A stretch of 64,000 nucleotides of DNA from Xylanimonas oleitrophica (lineage in GTDB: Bacteria > Actinomycetota > Actinomycetes > Actinomycetales > Cellulomonadaceae). Position numbers and translations under genes: made by a program. Of this stretch, positions 7,355 through 16,102 are shown piece after piece. Below the pieces are notes generated by a model. It worked only from the letters and a program-made list of their open reading frames with translations, searched no databases and had not been told where the DNA came from. Positions within the stretch are counted from its first letter, which is position 1. The number at the start of each line of letters is the position of its first letter. The stretch lies in contig NZ_QKWH01000011.1 in NCBI RefSeq assembly GCF_003244315.1, forward strand, positions 52,125 through 116,124. Reading direction: 5' to 3'.

Positions 7355-9094
7355 GTGAAGCCCCTCGACCCCCGCCTGCTGCGCCGGGCCCGCGCCGCGC
7401 GCCGCTACGTCGTCCTGACGGCCGTGCTCGGCGTGGCCTCGGCCGGGCTGATCGTCGCCCAGGCGGTGCTCGTGGCCGGGCTGCTCGCGACCCTCGTGCG
7501 CGACCGCACGGTGGACGGCACGGTCGCGACCACGACCCTGACCGCGCTCGTCGCCGTCGCGGCGGCGCGGGCCGTCGTCGCGTGGGCGCAGGAGCGGTGG
7601 GCGCAGCGGGCCGCGGCACGCACGGTGGCCGAGCTGCGCGAGCAGGTCGTCACCCACGCCGTCGCGCTCGGCCCCCGCTGGGCCACCGGCGCCCGGCGGG
7701 CCGAGGTCGCCACCCTCGCCACCCGCGGCCTCGACGACCTCGAGCCGTACCTGGTGCGCTACCTGCCCTCCCTGCTCCTGACCGCGCTCGTGACCCCCGC
7801 CGTCCTGCTGGTGGTGCTCGGGCTGGACTGGGTCTCGTTCCTCGTCTGCGTGGTCACCCTGCCGCTGGTGCCGCTGTTCATGTGGCTCGTCGGCGTCATG
7901 ACCGCCGGCACCTCCGAACGACGCCTCGCCGTCGTGCAGCGGCTCGGTGCGCAGGTGCTCGACCTCCTCGCGGGGCTGCCCACCCTGCGCGCGTTCGGCC
8001 GCGAGTCCGGGCCCGGCGCACGCGTCCGCGCCCTCGGGGACGCCTCCCGGCGGGCCACGATGGGCACGCTGCGCGTCGCGTTCCTCTCCGGCATGGTGCT
8101 CGAGCTGCTCACCACCCTCTCCGTCGCGATCGTCGCCGTCGGGGTGGGGCTGCGGCTCGTCGAGGGGTACATGACCCTCCAGGCCGGGCTCACCGTGCTC
8201 ATGCTCGCGCCCGAGGTGTACCTGCCGCTGCGGCAGGTGGGCGCCCAGTTCCACGCCTCCACGGACGGGCTCGCGGCGGCCGAGAAGGCGTTCGCCGTGC
8301 TGGAGACGCCGGTCGCCGCGGGTGGCGAGGGCGCGGTGGCCGGGCGGGTCGGGGCCGTCGTCCTGGAGGGCGTCACGGTGCGGGCCGGGGACCGTGCCGT
8401 CGAGGCGCCGTCCGGGCTCACCGCCCGGATCCCGCTCGCGCCGGACCAGGCCGGGCGGGGACGGGTGGTCGCGCTCCGGGGCCCCAGCGGCTCCGGGAAG
8501 TCGACGGCGGCTCTCGTGCTGCTGGGGCTGCTGCGTCCGGACGCCGGGCACGTGGCCGTCGAGCCCGCCGACGGCGGGCCGCCCGTCCGGCTGGACGACC
8601 TCGACCACGCGTGGTGGTGGTCGCAGGTCGTGTGGGTCCCCCAGCGGCCCGCCATCGCCCCAGGGCGGCTGCGCGATGTCGTCGGCGGGGGCCCGGTGAG
8701 CGACGAGGACCTGCGGGCCGCCGCGCGCACCACCGGTCTCGACACCGTCGCCGCCACGCTGCCGGCCGGGTGGGACACGCCCGTGGGCCTGGGCGGCGTC
8801 GGCCTGTCGGTCGGCCAGCGCCAGCGCGTCGCCCTCACCACCGCCCTCCTGGCCGGCGGGGACCGGCCGCTCGTCGTCCTCGACGAACCCACCGCGCACC
8901 TGGACACGGAGGGTGAGCGTGTCGTGCTGGACACCGTGCGGGCCTGGCGCGACACCGGCCGCACCGTCGTCGTGATCGCCCACCGCGCGTCCTTGCTCGC
9001 GCTGGCCGACCAGGTGGTCGACGTCGTCTCCCACGAGCTCACGGCCACCCCGGCGCCGCGCCCGGCGCTCGACGGCGCGGAGGTGCTGCGGTGA
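7355..9094 (+). CDS. cydD: Thiol reductant ABC exporter subunit CydD
   Basis: Half-transporter of the CydDC ABC exporter, which supplies reductant (cysteine/glutathione in E. coli) or heme-related function to the outer face and is needed to assemble cytochrome bd. A six-helix membrane domain occupies about 15-300. The ATPase domain follows with Walker A GPSGSGKST near 375, signature LSVGQRQR near 490 and Walker B LVVLDEPTAHLD near 510, plus an H-loop in VIAHRASL. 579 residues is normal. It begins 19 bp after cydB and overlaps cydC by 4 bp (GTGA), indicating translational coupling. Confidence 0.95.
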   Translation: MKPLDPRLLRRARAARRYVVLTAVLGVASAGLIVAQAVLVAGLLATLVRDRTVDGTVATTTLTALVAVAAARAVVAWAQERWAQRAAARTVAELREQVVTHAVALGPRWATGARRAEVATLATRGLDDLEPYLVRYLPSLLLTALVTPAVLLVVLGLDWVSFLVCVVTLPLVPLFMWLVGVMTAGTSERRLAVVQRLGAQVLDLLAGLPTLRAFGRESGPGARVRALGDASRRATMGTLRVAFLSGMVLELLTTLSVAIVAVGVGLRLVEGYMTLQAGLTVLMLAPEVYLPLRQVGAQFHASTDGLAAAEKAFAVLETPVAAGGEGAVAGRVGAVVLEGVTVRAGDRAVEAPSGLTARIPLAPDQAGRGRVVALRGPSGSGKSTAALVLLGLLRPDAGHVAVEPADGGPPVRLDDLDHAWWWSQVVWVPQRPAIAPGRLRDVVGGGPVSDEDLRAAARTTGLDTVAATLPAGWDTPVGLGGVGLSVGQRQRVALTTALLAGGDRPLVVLDEPTAHLDTEGERVVLDTVRAWRDTGRTVVVIAHRASLLALADQVVDVVSHELTATPAPRPALDGAEVLR

Positions 9095-10845
9095 ACGACC
9101 CCCTGCTGCGGGTGCTGCCGCTGCTCGAGGTCAGCCGTGCCCGCGTGGTCCGTGCCGTGCTGCTCGGGTCGCTCGCGCTCGGCTGCTCCGTCGGCCTGGC
9201 GGCCGTCTCGGCCTGGCTCATCGCCCGCGCGTCCCAGATGCCTCCCGTGCTGTCCCTGTCGGTCGCGGTGGTCACGGTCCGCGCCTGCGGCATCGGCCGC
9301 GGCGTCTTCCGGTACCTCGAGCGCCTCGCCTCGCACGACGTCGCCCTGCGCGGCATGGCGGCGCTGCGCGCCAACCTCTACGACGCGATGGCGCGGGGCC
9401 CGGTCACCGGTGTGGTGGCGCTGCGCCGCGGCGACCTGCTCGCCCGGGTCGGGTCCGACGTCGACGCCGTGGGCGACGTGGTGGTGCGGGCGCTCGTGCC
9501 CGCCGGCGTGGCGCTCGTGGTGGGGCTCGGCTCCGTCGCGCTCGTGGGGGCGTTCCTCCCGGCCGCGGGGCTCGCCCTGCTCTGCTGCCTGCTGCTCACC
9601 GGCGTGCTCGCCCCGTGGCTCGCCGCCCGCGCCGCGGCCACCACGGAGGTGCAGGGCACCGCCGCCCGCGCCGACGTCACCACGCGCGCCCTGGGCATCC
9701 TCGAGGAGGGCCAGCAGCTGCGCGTCGCCGGGCGCCTCGACGCCGAGCTCGCCGCGCTGCGCGAGGCCGACGCCCGTCTCACCACCGCGGGGGACGACGG
9801 CGCCCGCACCGCCGGCGTCTCCGCCGCGATCTCGGCGGGCGTGCAGACCCTCTCGGTCGTGGCCGCGCTCGCCCTGGGCATGGGGGCGGTGCAGGTGGGC
9901 GGCTCGCTCGCCCCGGTCGAGCTCGCCGTCGTCGTCCTGACCCCGCTGGCCGTGTTCGAGGTGACGAGCGTGCTGCCCGCCGCGGCGGTGCAGCTGCGCC
10001 GCTCACGCGAGGCCGCCCGGCGGCTGACCGACCTGCTCCCCGACGCGCTCCCCGAGGTGGCAGGACCAGAGCGAGGTGTGCCGGGCGCCGACTCTGGCAC
10101 GCCGCCCGTGGTAGCCGAGACGGGTGGAGCGGTGCTCGGGCTCGACGGGGTGGCCGCCGGGTGGCCCGGGTCGCGGCCCGCCGTCGTCGGGGTGGACCTG
10201 GAGCTGCGGCCGGGCGGCGTCGTCGCCCTGGTCGGGCCCTCGGGCGTCGGCAAGACGACGCTCCTCATGACGGCAGCGGGGCTGCTGCCCGCCCGCGCGG
10301 GCGCCGTGCGCACCGCCACCGCCTCTCCCACCCTCTTCGTCGCCGAGGACGGCCACGTCTTCGACACCACCGTGCTGGAGAACCTGCGCGTCGCCCGCGG
10401 GGACGTGACCCCGGACGACGCCCGGGCCGCGCTCGAGGCCGTCGGCCTCGGCGGCTGGCTCGACGCCCTGCCCGCCGGCCTCGACACCGTGCTCGGCGGG
10501 GACGCCACCACCGTCTCGGGCGGGGAGCGCCGGCGCCTGCTCGTCGCCCGTGCGCTGCTCAGCCCGGCCCGCGTGCTCCTCGTGGACGAACCCGGCGAGC
10601 ACCTCGACGCCACCACGGCCGACGCCGTCGTCGCCGCCCTCGCCCGTCACGCCCGCGCCACCGGCCGCGCCGTCGTCGTCGCCACCCACCGCCTCGCCTC
10701 GGCCCGCGACGCGGACGAGGTGCTCCTGCTCGAGCAGCCCGAGCACGACGACGGCGCCCCCGCCCGCCTCGCTGCCCGCGGGCGGCACGCCGACCTGCTG
10801 CGGGACGTGCCGGCCTACGCCTGGGCGGCGAGCCAGGAGGCCTAG
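9091..10845 (+). CDS. cydC: Thiol reductant ABC exporter subunit CydC
   Basis: Second half of the CydDC exporter. The 584 residues show an N-terminal membrane domain (about 15-310) and an ATPase domain with Walker A GPSGVGKTT near 388, signature TVSGGERRR near 476 and Walker B VLLVDEPGEHLD near 497. A Gly/Pro-rich linker of about 35 residues separates the two. The GTG start overlaps the cydD stop in a GTGA tetranucleotide. Last gene of the cyd operon; a hydroxyacid dehydrogenase follows from its own apparent promoter 44 bp on. Confidence 0.95.
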   Translation: MNDPLLRVLPLLEVSRARVVRAVLLGSLALGCSVGLAAVSAWLIARASQMPPVLSLSVAVVTVRACGIGRGVFRYLERLASHDVALRGMAALRANLYDAMARGPVTGVVALRRGDLLARVGSDVDAVGDVVVRALVPAGVALVVGLGSVALVGAFLPAAGLALLCCLLLTGVLAPWLAARAAATTEVQGTAARADVTTRALGILEEGQQLRVAGRLDAELAALREADARLTTAGDDGARTAGVSAAISAGVQTLSVVAALALGMGAVQVGGSLAPVELAVVVLTPLAVFEVTSVLPAAAVQLRRSREAARRLTDLLPDALPEVAGPERGVPGADSGTPPVVAETGGAVLGLDGVAAGWPGSRPAVVGVDLELRPGGVVALVGPSGVGKTTLLMTAAGLLPARAGAVRTATASPTLFVAEDGHVFDTTVLENLRVARGDVTPDDARAALEAVGLGGWLDALPAGLDTVLGGDATTVSGGERRRLLVARALLSPARVLLVDEPGEHLDATTADAVVAALARHARATGRAVVVATHRLASARDADEVLLLEQPEHDDGAPARLAARGRHADLLRDVPAYAWAASQEA

Positions 10846-10889
10846 CGCGGGGCGTCGCACCCGCCGGGCGTGGAGTAACGTGCCGACGC

Positions 10890-11846
10890 GTGAAGATCCT
10901 CGTGCCCGGCAACGTCCCGTTCGACAGCGCGCCTGTGCTCGACGACCCCGACGACGTCGTCGCCACCTACGTGATGCGCGACGAGATCCCCGCCGAGCAC
11001 CTGGACGCCGAGGTGCTGGTCACGTGGGCGAGCCCCGGACGTGTGCTCGAGGACGCCGCCCGGCGGCTCACGCACCTGCGGTGGGTGCAGACGCTCTCGG
11101 CCGGCCCCGACGCCGCGCTCGCGGCAGGCTTCTCCCCCGACGTCGTCATCTCCTCGGGCCGCGGCCTGCACGACGCCACGGTGGCCGAGCACACCCTCGC
11201 CCTCGTGCTGGCCACGGTGCGGCGTCTCGACCGCTCGTTCGCCGCCCAGCGCGAGCACGTGTGGGACCGCGGGCTGGGCAAGGAGCAGGCGTCGGCCGAG
11301 GCCGGACCCACGTTCACGCTCGACGGCGCCCGCGTGACGGTGTGGGGGTTCGGGTCGATCGCCGCCCGGCTGGCCCCGCTCCTGGCCGCCCTGGGTGCCG
11401 AGGTCACCGGGGTGGCGAGCAGCCGGGGCGAACGGCACGGGTTCCCCGTGGTCACGCGCGACGACCTGCCGCAGGTGCTGCCGCGCACCGACGTACTGGT
11501 CTCGCTGCTGCCGTCGACCGAGGCCACCCACCACGCGCTCGACGCCGAGACCCTGGCCCTGCTGCCCCCGCACGCCCGGTTCGTCAACGTGGGGCGCGGC
11601 GCCACGGTGGACGAGGCCGCGCTGGTGGCCGCGCTGACCGAGGGCAGGCTCGCCGGGGCCGCGCTCGACGTCACCGAGACCGAGCCGTTGCCGCCGGGAT
11701 CCCCCCTGTGGGACGCGCCGAACGTCATCATCACGCCGCACGTGGCCGGAGGCCGCCCCCAGCGGGCGCAGGAGTTCCTCACCGCGCAGGTGCGGGCGTG
11801 GAAGTCCGGCGGGGCCGGCGCGCTGCGCAACGTCGTCGAGCGCTGA
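10890..11846 (+). CDS. D-isomer-specific 2-hydroxyacid dehydrogenase family protein
   Basis: Probable NAD(P)-dependent dehydrogenase acting on a 2-hydroxy/2-keto acid. The 318-residue product has the catalytic N-terminal domain split around a Rossmann domain: VWGFGSIAARLAPLL is a variant of the usual GxGxxG with Ser and Ala replacing later Gly. The active-site Arg (NVGRGATVDE), Glu (DVTETEPLP) and His (ITPHVAGG) are all present. TAACGT (10876-10881) ends 8 nt before this GTG and the nearest GGAG is too distant, so a leaderless transcript is predicted. Substrate unknown. It converges on mutM (6-bp gap). Confidence 0.85.
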   Translation: MKILVPGNVPFDSAPVLDDPDDVVATYVMRDEIPAEHLDAEVLVTWASPGRVLEDAARRLTHLRWVQTLSAGPDAALAAGFSPDVVISSGRGLHDATVAEHTLALVLATVRRLDRSFAAQREHVWDRGLGKEQASAEAGPTFTLDGARVTVWGFGSIAARLAPLLAALGAEVTGVASSRGERHGFPVVTRDDLPQVLPRTDVLVSLLPSTEATHHALDAETLALLPPHARFVNVGRGATVDEAALVAALTEGRLAGAALDVTETEPLPPGSPLWDAPNVIITPHVAGGRPQRAQEFLTAQVRAWKSGGAGALRNVVER

Positions 11847-11852
11847 GGCGAC

Positions 11853-12776
11853 CTACCAGCGGCCGCTGCGCGGGCGCGGCTGGCACCGGGGGCACGTGAA
11901 CGCCGAGCGGTTCATGAAGGCGTCGCGGCGCACGAGCGTGCCGCAGCGCGGGCACTGGCGCCCCTCCTGCCCGTAGACGGCGAGCGAGCGGTCGAAGTAG
12001 CCGGACTCGCCGTTGACGTTGACGTACAGGGCGTCGAAGCTCGTGCCGCCGTGCACCAGCGCCTCGCGCATGACCTCCTCCGCCGCGTCCAGCACACGGC
12101 GCACCTCCACGGGCCGGAGCCGGTCGGTGGCGCGCGCGAAGTGGAGCCCGGCACGCCACAGGGCCTCGTCCGCGTAGATGTTGCCGACGCCGGAGACGAC
12201 CGTCTGGTCCAGCAGCGCCCGCTTGATGCCGGTGCGGCGGCGGCGCACCGCCGCGACCACGGCCTCCCGGGCGGCGCCGCCAGGCGCCATCACGGGGTCC
12301 AGGAGGTCGCGGGCGACGTGTGCCACCGGCTGGGGCACGGCGGCCTCCTGCGCCCCGAGGCCTCCGGGCTCGCCGTCGGGCGTGGGCACCAGGTCGACGA
12401 CGGCGAGGTGGCCGAAGGTGCGCTGGTCCACGAAGTCGAGGGCCGTCGCCTGCGACGGCGCCCCCTCGAGGTGCATGCGGACCCGCAGGTGCGGATGCCG
12501 CCACGGGTCGTTCCCGTCCCGCACCAGGAGCTGGCCGGACATGCCGAGGTGCGCCAGGAGGGCGGCGTCCTGACCCAGCGGCATCCAGAGGAACTTGCCG
12601 CGCCGTGCGGCCGCGGCGAGCGTGCGCCCCCGCAGCTGGTCCGCGAAGGAGAGCGGCCCGCCGTCGTGCCGACGCACGCTGTAGTCGCGGAACACCTCGA
12701 CGTCGCGCACGCGCGCACCGACCACCAAACGGTCGAGGCCGTCACGGACGGTCTCGACCTCGGGAAGCTCAGGCAC
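11853..12776 (-). CDS. mutM: Formamidopyrimidine-DNA glycosylase
   Basis: Excises 8-oxoguanine and ring-opened purines and nicks the abasic site. The mature N-terminus [11 protein letters not shown] supplies the catalytic Pro2 and Glu3. A helix-two-turn-helix region ([11 protein letters not shown]) precedes the C-terminal zinc finger with two CPRC motifs near residues 278 and 298. 307 residues is slightly long, with a Pro/Glu-rich insertion near 125-150. The start overlaps the end of rnc by 8 bp. Last gene of the DUF177-rpmF-rnc-mutM run; smc, the usual next gene in Streptomyces, is absent. Confidence 0.96.
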   Translation of the reverse strand: MPELPEVETVRDGLDRLVVGARVRDVEVFRDYSVRRHDGGPLSFADQLRGRTLAAAARRGKFLWMPLGQDAALLAHLGMSGQLLVRDGNDPWRHPHLRVRMHLEGAPSQATALDFVDQRTFGHLAVVDLVPTPDGEPGGLGAQEAAVPQPVAHVARDLLDPVMAPGGAAREAVVAAVRRRRTGIKRALLDQTVVSGVGNIYADEALWRAGLHFARATDRLRPVEVRRVLDAAEEVMREALVHGGTSFDALYVNVNGESGYFDRSLAVYGQEGRQCPRCGTLVRRDAFMNRSAFTCPRCQPRPRSGRW

Positions 12777-13512
12777 CGGCGGCGGGGGCCTCGACGGGCG
12801 GCGCCGGCAGCTCCTGCAGACCCCGGTACGCCTGCTCGGCAGCCGCCTGCTCGGCGTGCTTCTTCGCGGTGCCCCGGCCGATGCCGACCACGGGGCCGAC
12901 GATCACCTTGGCGTGGAACACGCGGGCGTGCTCGGGCCCCTCCCCCGCGACCTCGTACACCGGGGCGCCGTAGCCGTGCTCGGCCGACGCCTCCTGCAGG
13001 GAGGTCTTCCAGTCGAGGCCGGCGCCGAGGTCGGCGGCTGCCTCCAGGGTCGGGTCCACCAGGCGGTGCACCAGCTCGCGGGACGCCTCGAGCCCGTGGG
13101 AGAGGTACGTGGCCCCGATGAGCGCCTCGACGGTGTCCGAGAGGATCGAGTCCTTGTCGAACCCGCGGGTGCGCATCTCACCCTTGCCCAGCAGCACGTA
13201 CGAGCCGAGGTCGAGCGTGCGGGCGATCGCGGCCAGCGACCGCTGGGAGACCGTGGCGGCGCGCATCTTCGCCAGCTCGCCCTCGGACTGGTCCGGGTGG
13301 CGGCGGTAGAGCGCCTCGGTGACGACCAGCCCCAGCACCGTGTCGCCCAGGAACTCCAGGCGCTCGTTGGTCGGCAGCCCGCCGGCCTCGTGCGCGAAGG
13401 AGCGGTGCGTCAGGGCAAGCACGAGAAGCTCGGGATCCAGATGGACCCCGAGCTTCTCGAGAAGAGCGGTCGGCGCCGGCATCGATGATGCAGCCGTGCC
13501 GTTCGCAGGCAT
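12769..13512 (-). CDS. rnc: Ribonuclease III
   Basis: Double-strand-specific endoribonuclease that processes rRNA precursors and structured mRNAs. The signature [16 protein letters not shown] is at about 48-63. The second acidic cluster of the catalytic site lies in [12 protein letters not shown] near 122, and a dsRNA-binding domain occupies about 165-235. 247 residues is typical. The ATG begins one base after the rpmF stop, so translation is probably coupled. A start ten codons later ([10 protein letters not shown]) is possible, since neither ATG has a good ribosome-binding site. Confidence 0.95.
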   Translation of the reverse strand: MPANGTAASSMPAPTALLEKLGVHLDPELLVLALTHRSFAHEAGGLPTNERLEFLGDTVLGLVVTEALYRRHPDQSEGELAKMRAATVSQRSLAAIARTLDLGSYVLLGKGEMRTRGFDKDSILSDTVEALIGATYLSHGLEASRELVHRLVDPTLEAAADLGAGLDWKTSLQEASAEHGYGAPVYEVAGEGPEHARVFHAKVIVGPVVGIGRGTAKKHAEQAAAEQAYRGLQELPAPPVEAPAAGA

Positions 13513-13513
13513 G

Positions 13514-13708
13514 TCAGCCCGCGTGCTCGGTGCGCAGCGCCTCGGCGTACTGGCGGCCCTTGTAGGTACCGCAGGTCGGGCAGGCGGCGTGCGACAGCTT
13601 CTGACCCTTGCAAGCGGGGCAGGTGGTGAGGGTCGCCGCGGTGGTCTTCCACTGCGAGCGGCGCGCCCGGGTGTTGCTGCGCGACATCTTGCGCTTCGGA
13701 ACAGCCAC
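13514..13708 (-). CDS. rpmF: 50S ribosomal protein L32
   Basis: Small ribosomal protein of 64 residues beginning with the diagnostic AVPKRKMSRSNTR. It carries two zinc-binding pairs, CPAC near 30-33 and CPTC near 43-46, so it is the zinc-containing form. The GTG start lies 2 bp after the DUF177 stop, so ribosome recruitment overlaps the upstream gene. Pairing of DUF177 (YceD) with rpmF is conserved across bacteria. Confidence 0.97.
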   Translation of the reverse strand: MAVPKRKMSRSNTRARRSQWKTTAATLTTCPACKGQKLSHAACPTCGTYKGRQYAEALRTEHAG

Positions 13709-13710
13709 GG

Positions 13711-14292
13711 CTAGCTCTCTTTCGTCTCGTCGGTCACGCTCGAATCCTCGAGCATGGCTTGCAACGCCGACCAACGCGGGTCGACGACGTCATGATGGTG
13801 GTCCGGGTCGTCCGCCAGGCGTGCCCCGCACTCGGAGCACAGGCCCGGGCAGTCCGGACGGCACAGTGGTTGAAATGGTAGTGCAGTGACGACGGAATCC
13901 CGAACCGCGGGCTCGATGTCCGCCAGATCGCCGTCCAGCACCGACTCCTCGTCCTCCAGCTCGTCGTCCCCGGACTCGACGGCGGCCTGCTGGCGCTCGG
14001 GGTACGCGAACAGCTCCTGGACCCGCACGGTGACCTCTCGGGTCACCGGGTCCAGGCACCGCACGCACTCCCCGACCGCCGTGCCGCGCACGACGCCGGA
14101 GACCAGCACGCCCTCCATGACGGCCTCGAGGCGCAGGCCCACGGTGAGGTCCGCCCCCTCGGGGATGCCGATGACCGCCGTGCCCAGGTCGGCAGGCGCC
14201 GGGACGACGCGCGCGACCTCCCGCATGGTGCCGGGACGCCGCGTGAGCTCGTGCGTGTCGAGCACGAGCGGCGAGGTCGGTTCGGTGGCGAT
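13711..14292 (-). CDS. DUF177/YceD family protein (23S rRNA accumulation)
   Basis: YceD-family proteins are needed for normal 23S rRNA accumulation and usually sit beside rpmF, as here. The core spans LVLDTHELTRRPGTM to the Cys-containing motif GECVRCLDP and a late CRPDCPGLCSECG cluster likely to bind zinc. The start is uncertain. No ATG lies at the expected place. The coordinates given use an ATC at 14292 with CGGAG 6 nt upstream, which restores the normal N-terminal length (193 aa). Alternatives are GTG at 14265 (184 aa, truncating the first strand, no ribosome-binding site) or TTG at 14352, which overlaps the -10 box. Confidence 0.85.
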   Translation of the reverse strand: MATEPTSPLVLDTHELTRRPGTMREVARVVPAPADLGTAVIGIPEGADLTVGLRLEAVMEGVLVSGVVRGTAVGECVRCLDPVTREVTVRVQELFAYPERQQAAVESGDDELEDEESVLDGDLADIEPAVRDSVVTALPFQPLCRPDCPGLCSECGARLADDPDHHHDVVDPRWSALQAMLEDSSVTDETKES

Positions 14293-14351
14293 GACGATCT
14301 CCGAGGAGTGGGAGGAAGAAGGAAGTCGGCCCGTTGCCGGGCCAGCGGACA

Positions 14352-14380
14352 AGTCTATGCCATGCCCGCCGGGAGACCAA
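14352..14380 (-). promoter_or_regulatory. Promoter of the DUF177-rpmF-rnc-mutM operon
   Basis: On the minus strand TTGGTC (14380-14375) is followed after exactly 17 bp by TAGACT (14357-14352). This is a good vegetative sigma match. Transcription should begin near 14344, leaving a leader of about 50 nt before the proposed DUF177 start. It argues against the TTG at 14352 as the start codon. Confidence 0.65.
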
Positions 14381-14407
14381 CGGCCCCTCGCGTGACGCAC
14401 GCCACCG

Positions 14408-14959
14408 TCAGGCGCCGCGCTCCTGCGCCCGTCCGCTCTCGTCCTCGCCCCACCCCGCACGCCCCTCGGCGTCCTCGAGCCGCTCGGCGAGCCGCGCGCG
14501 CCCGGCACGGACCTGGGCGGTCAGGGCCTCGAGGTCGTCCTCGAACGCGGCCAGCCGCCGGTCGCAGTACTCGTCGGCGTCGACCTTGAGCTTGTCCGCC
14601 TCGCGCTGCGCCTCGGCCACGATGTCGGCGGCGCGCGCCTTGGCCTGCGCCACCACCTGCTCGCGCTCGACGAGCTCCATGGCCCGCTGGCGCGCCGTGG
14701 CGATGATCTCCTCGCTCTGGCGCCGCGCGTCCTCCAGCTCGGCGCGCGCCTGCTCGAGGGTCTCGTCGGCGCGCTCGACGGCGCTGGGCAGCCCGTGCCG
14801 CAGCTCGTCGACCAGCCCCAGGACGGCGTCGCGCTCGACGCGCACGTCCGAGGACATGAACACCGGCCGCGCGTCCTCCACGAGCGCCGCCAGCTCCTCC
14901 AGCACGTCGATCAGCGCCGACGGCGAGAGCGTCCCCGTCTCCTGCTCGGCCTTGGTCAT
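14408..14959 (-). CDS. SepIVA-like DivIVA/ATP-synthase-B-like coiled-coil protein
   Basis: A 183-residue soluble protein. Residues about 10-50 (LSPSALIDVLEELAALVEDARPV) form a short helical domain. About 70-165 is a long, heavily charged coiled coil rich in Glu, Ala and Arg. AAGGAG 5 nt before the ATG fixes the start. In mycobacteria the gene next to DUF177/rnc encodes SepIVA, a DivIVA-domain divisome factor needed for septation and envelope synthesis. Similar position and architecture suggest the same role here, but this rests on synteny and shape. Often misnamed as ATP synthase subunit B. Confidence 0.75.
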   Translation of the reverse strand: MTKAEQETGTLSPSALIDVLEELAALVEDARPVFMSSDVRVERDAVLGLVDELRHGLPSAVERADETLEQARAELEDARRQSEEIIATARQRAMELVEREQVVAQAKARAADIVAEAQREADKLKVDADEYCDRRLAAFEDDLEALTAQVRAGRARLAERLEDAEGRAGWGEDESGRAQERGA

Positions 14960-14978
14960 CGCTGCTCCTTCTCTCGCA

Positions 14979-15485
14979 CTAGCTGCCCTGCCGGCCCGTC
15001 TGCGCGGCCAGGGCGGCACGCACCGCCTCCGCCACACCGCCGGGCACCAGGTCCTCGATGGGTCCGCCGTGCCGGGCGACGTCCTTGACCAGCGACGACG
15101 CCACGTGGCCGAGCGCCGGGTCGGCCGTGACGAAGACGGTCTCGACGCCGGTCAGGTGCCGGTTCATCAGCGCCATGGGCGCCTCGGCGTCGAGGTCGCC
15201 GCCGCCGCGGAGCCCCTTGACGATCGCCGTGGCCCCGACGTCACGGCAGAAGTCGACCACCAGGCCGGGCACCACCTCGGCACGCACGTCCGCGGTGGCC
15301 GGGTCCGCGGCGAGCGCCTCGCGCACGAGCCGGACGCGCTCGTCGAGCGACAGCAGCCCCGACTTGCCGGGGTTGCGGGCCACGCCCACCACGACGACGT
15401 CGAACAGGGTGCGGGCACGGCGCACCACGTCGAGGTGGCCGAGGGTGAACGGGTCGAACGACCCGGGGCAGACGGCGACTGTCAC
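14979..15485 (-). CDS. coaD: Phosphopantetheine adenylyltransferase
   Basis: Transfers AMP from ATP to 4'-phosphopantetheine, the penultimate step of coenzyme A synthesis. The nucleotidyltransferase motif PGSFDPFTLGHLDVV is at about 8-22, the substrate loop VKGLRGGGDLD near 87-97, and the family segment VASSLVKDVARHGG near 128-141. 168 residues is typical. The GTG start lies 4 bp after the rsmD stop; rsmD-coaD is a widespread operon. Confidence 0.97.
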   Translation of the reverse strand: MTVAVCPGSFDPFTLGHLDVVRRARTLFDVVVVGVARNPGKSGLLSLDERVRLVREALAADPATADVRAEVVPGLVVDFCRDVGATAIVKGLRGGGDLDAEAPMALMNRHLTGVETVFVTADPALGHVASSLVKDVARHGGPIEDLVPGGVAEAVRAALAAQTGRQGS

Positions 15486-15489
15486 GCGG

Positions 15490-16086
15490 TCACGCTATTC
15501 CCGCGCCGGGCTCACCCGGCGCATTTGGCTCGGCGTAGTACACGGCGGTCTCGCCGTAGTCCTTGCGGGCGAGCAGCTCGAGACCGGCGGGCCAGACGGG
15601 CTCGGGGCTGCGGGTGGAGCGCTCGACGACGACGACGGCGTCGGCGGCGAGCACCCCTGGGGCCGCGAGGTCGGCCAGCACGCGCCCGAGCGCCTCCTCG
15701 GACAGGTCGTAGGGCGGGTCGAGGAGCACCAGGTCGAGGGGGTCACCCGGGGCCGCGGCGAGGCCGGCGGCGTACCGCCCGGCATCCTCGGCGACGACGC
15801 GGGCCGCGGCGCCCAGCCCGAGCGCGGCCACGTTGCGCCGGGCGACCTCGACGGCACCGCGCGCGGAGTCCACGAGGGTCACGTGGGTGGCGCCGCGCGA
15901 GACGGCCTCGAGCCCGAGGGCCCCCGAGCCGGCGTAGAGGTCGAGCACGCGCGCCCCGTCCACGACGCCGTAGTGCTCCAGGCGGGAGAACAGCGCCTCG
16001 CGGACGCGCTCGCTCGTGGGCCGGGTGCCCTTGGGAGGCACCTGCAGGGTGCGCCCGCCGTGGGTGCCGGCGACGATCCTGGTCAT
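15490..16086 (-). CDS. rsmD: 16S rRNA (guanine966-N2)-methyltransferase
   Basis: Methylates G966 of 16S rRNA using S-adenosylmethionine. The 198 residues start MTRIVAGTHGGRTL, with SAM motif I VLDLYAGSGALGLEA near 46-60 and the catalytic DPPYD near 125. TAGGCT (complement of 16095-16100) ends 8 nt before the ATG, so transcription from within the recG-rsmD junction and leaderless translation are likely, besides read-through from recG. Confidence 0.95.
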   Translation of the reverse strand: MTRIVAGTHGGRTLQVPPKGTRPTSERVREALFSRLEHYGVVDGARVLDLYAGSGALGLEAVSRGATHVTLVDSARGAVEVARRNVAALGLGAAARVVAEDAGRYAAGLAAAPGDPLDLVLLDPPYDLSEEALGRVLADLAAPGVLAADAVVVVERSTRSPEPVWPAGLELLARKDYGETAVYYAEPNAPGEPGAGIA

Positions 16087-16102
16087 GGCCGCCGAGCCTA
16101 CG

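Noticed and set aside
12769..13512. RNase III plus nearby hairpins as a toxin-antitoxin or defence module
   Set aside because: The genes are core housekeeping in the conserved actinobacterial order.
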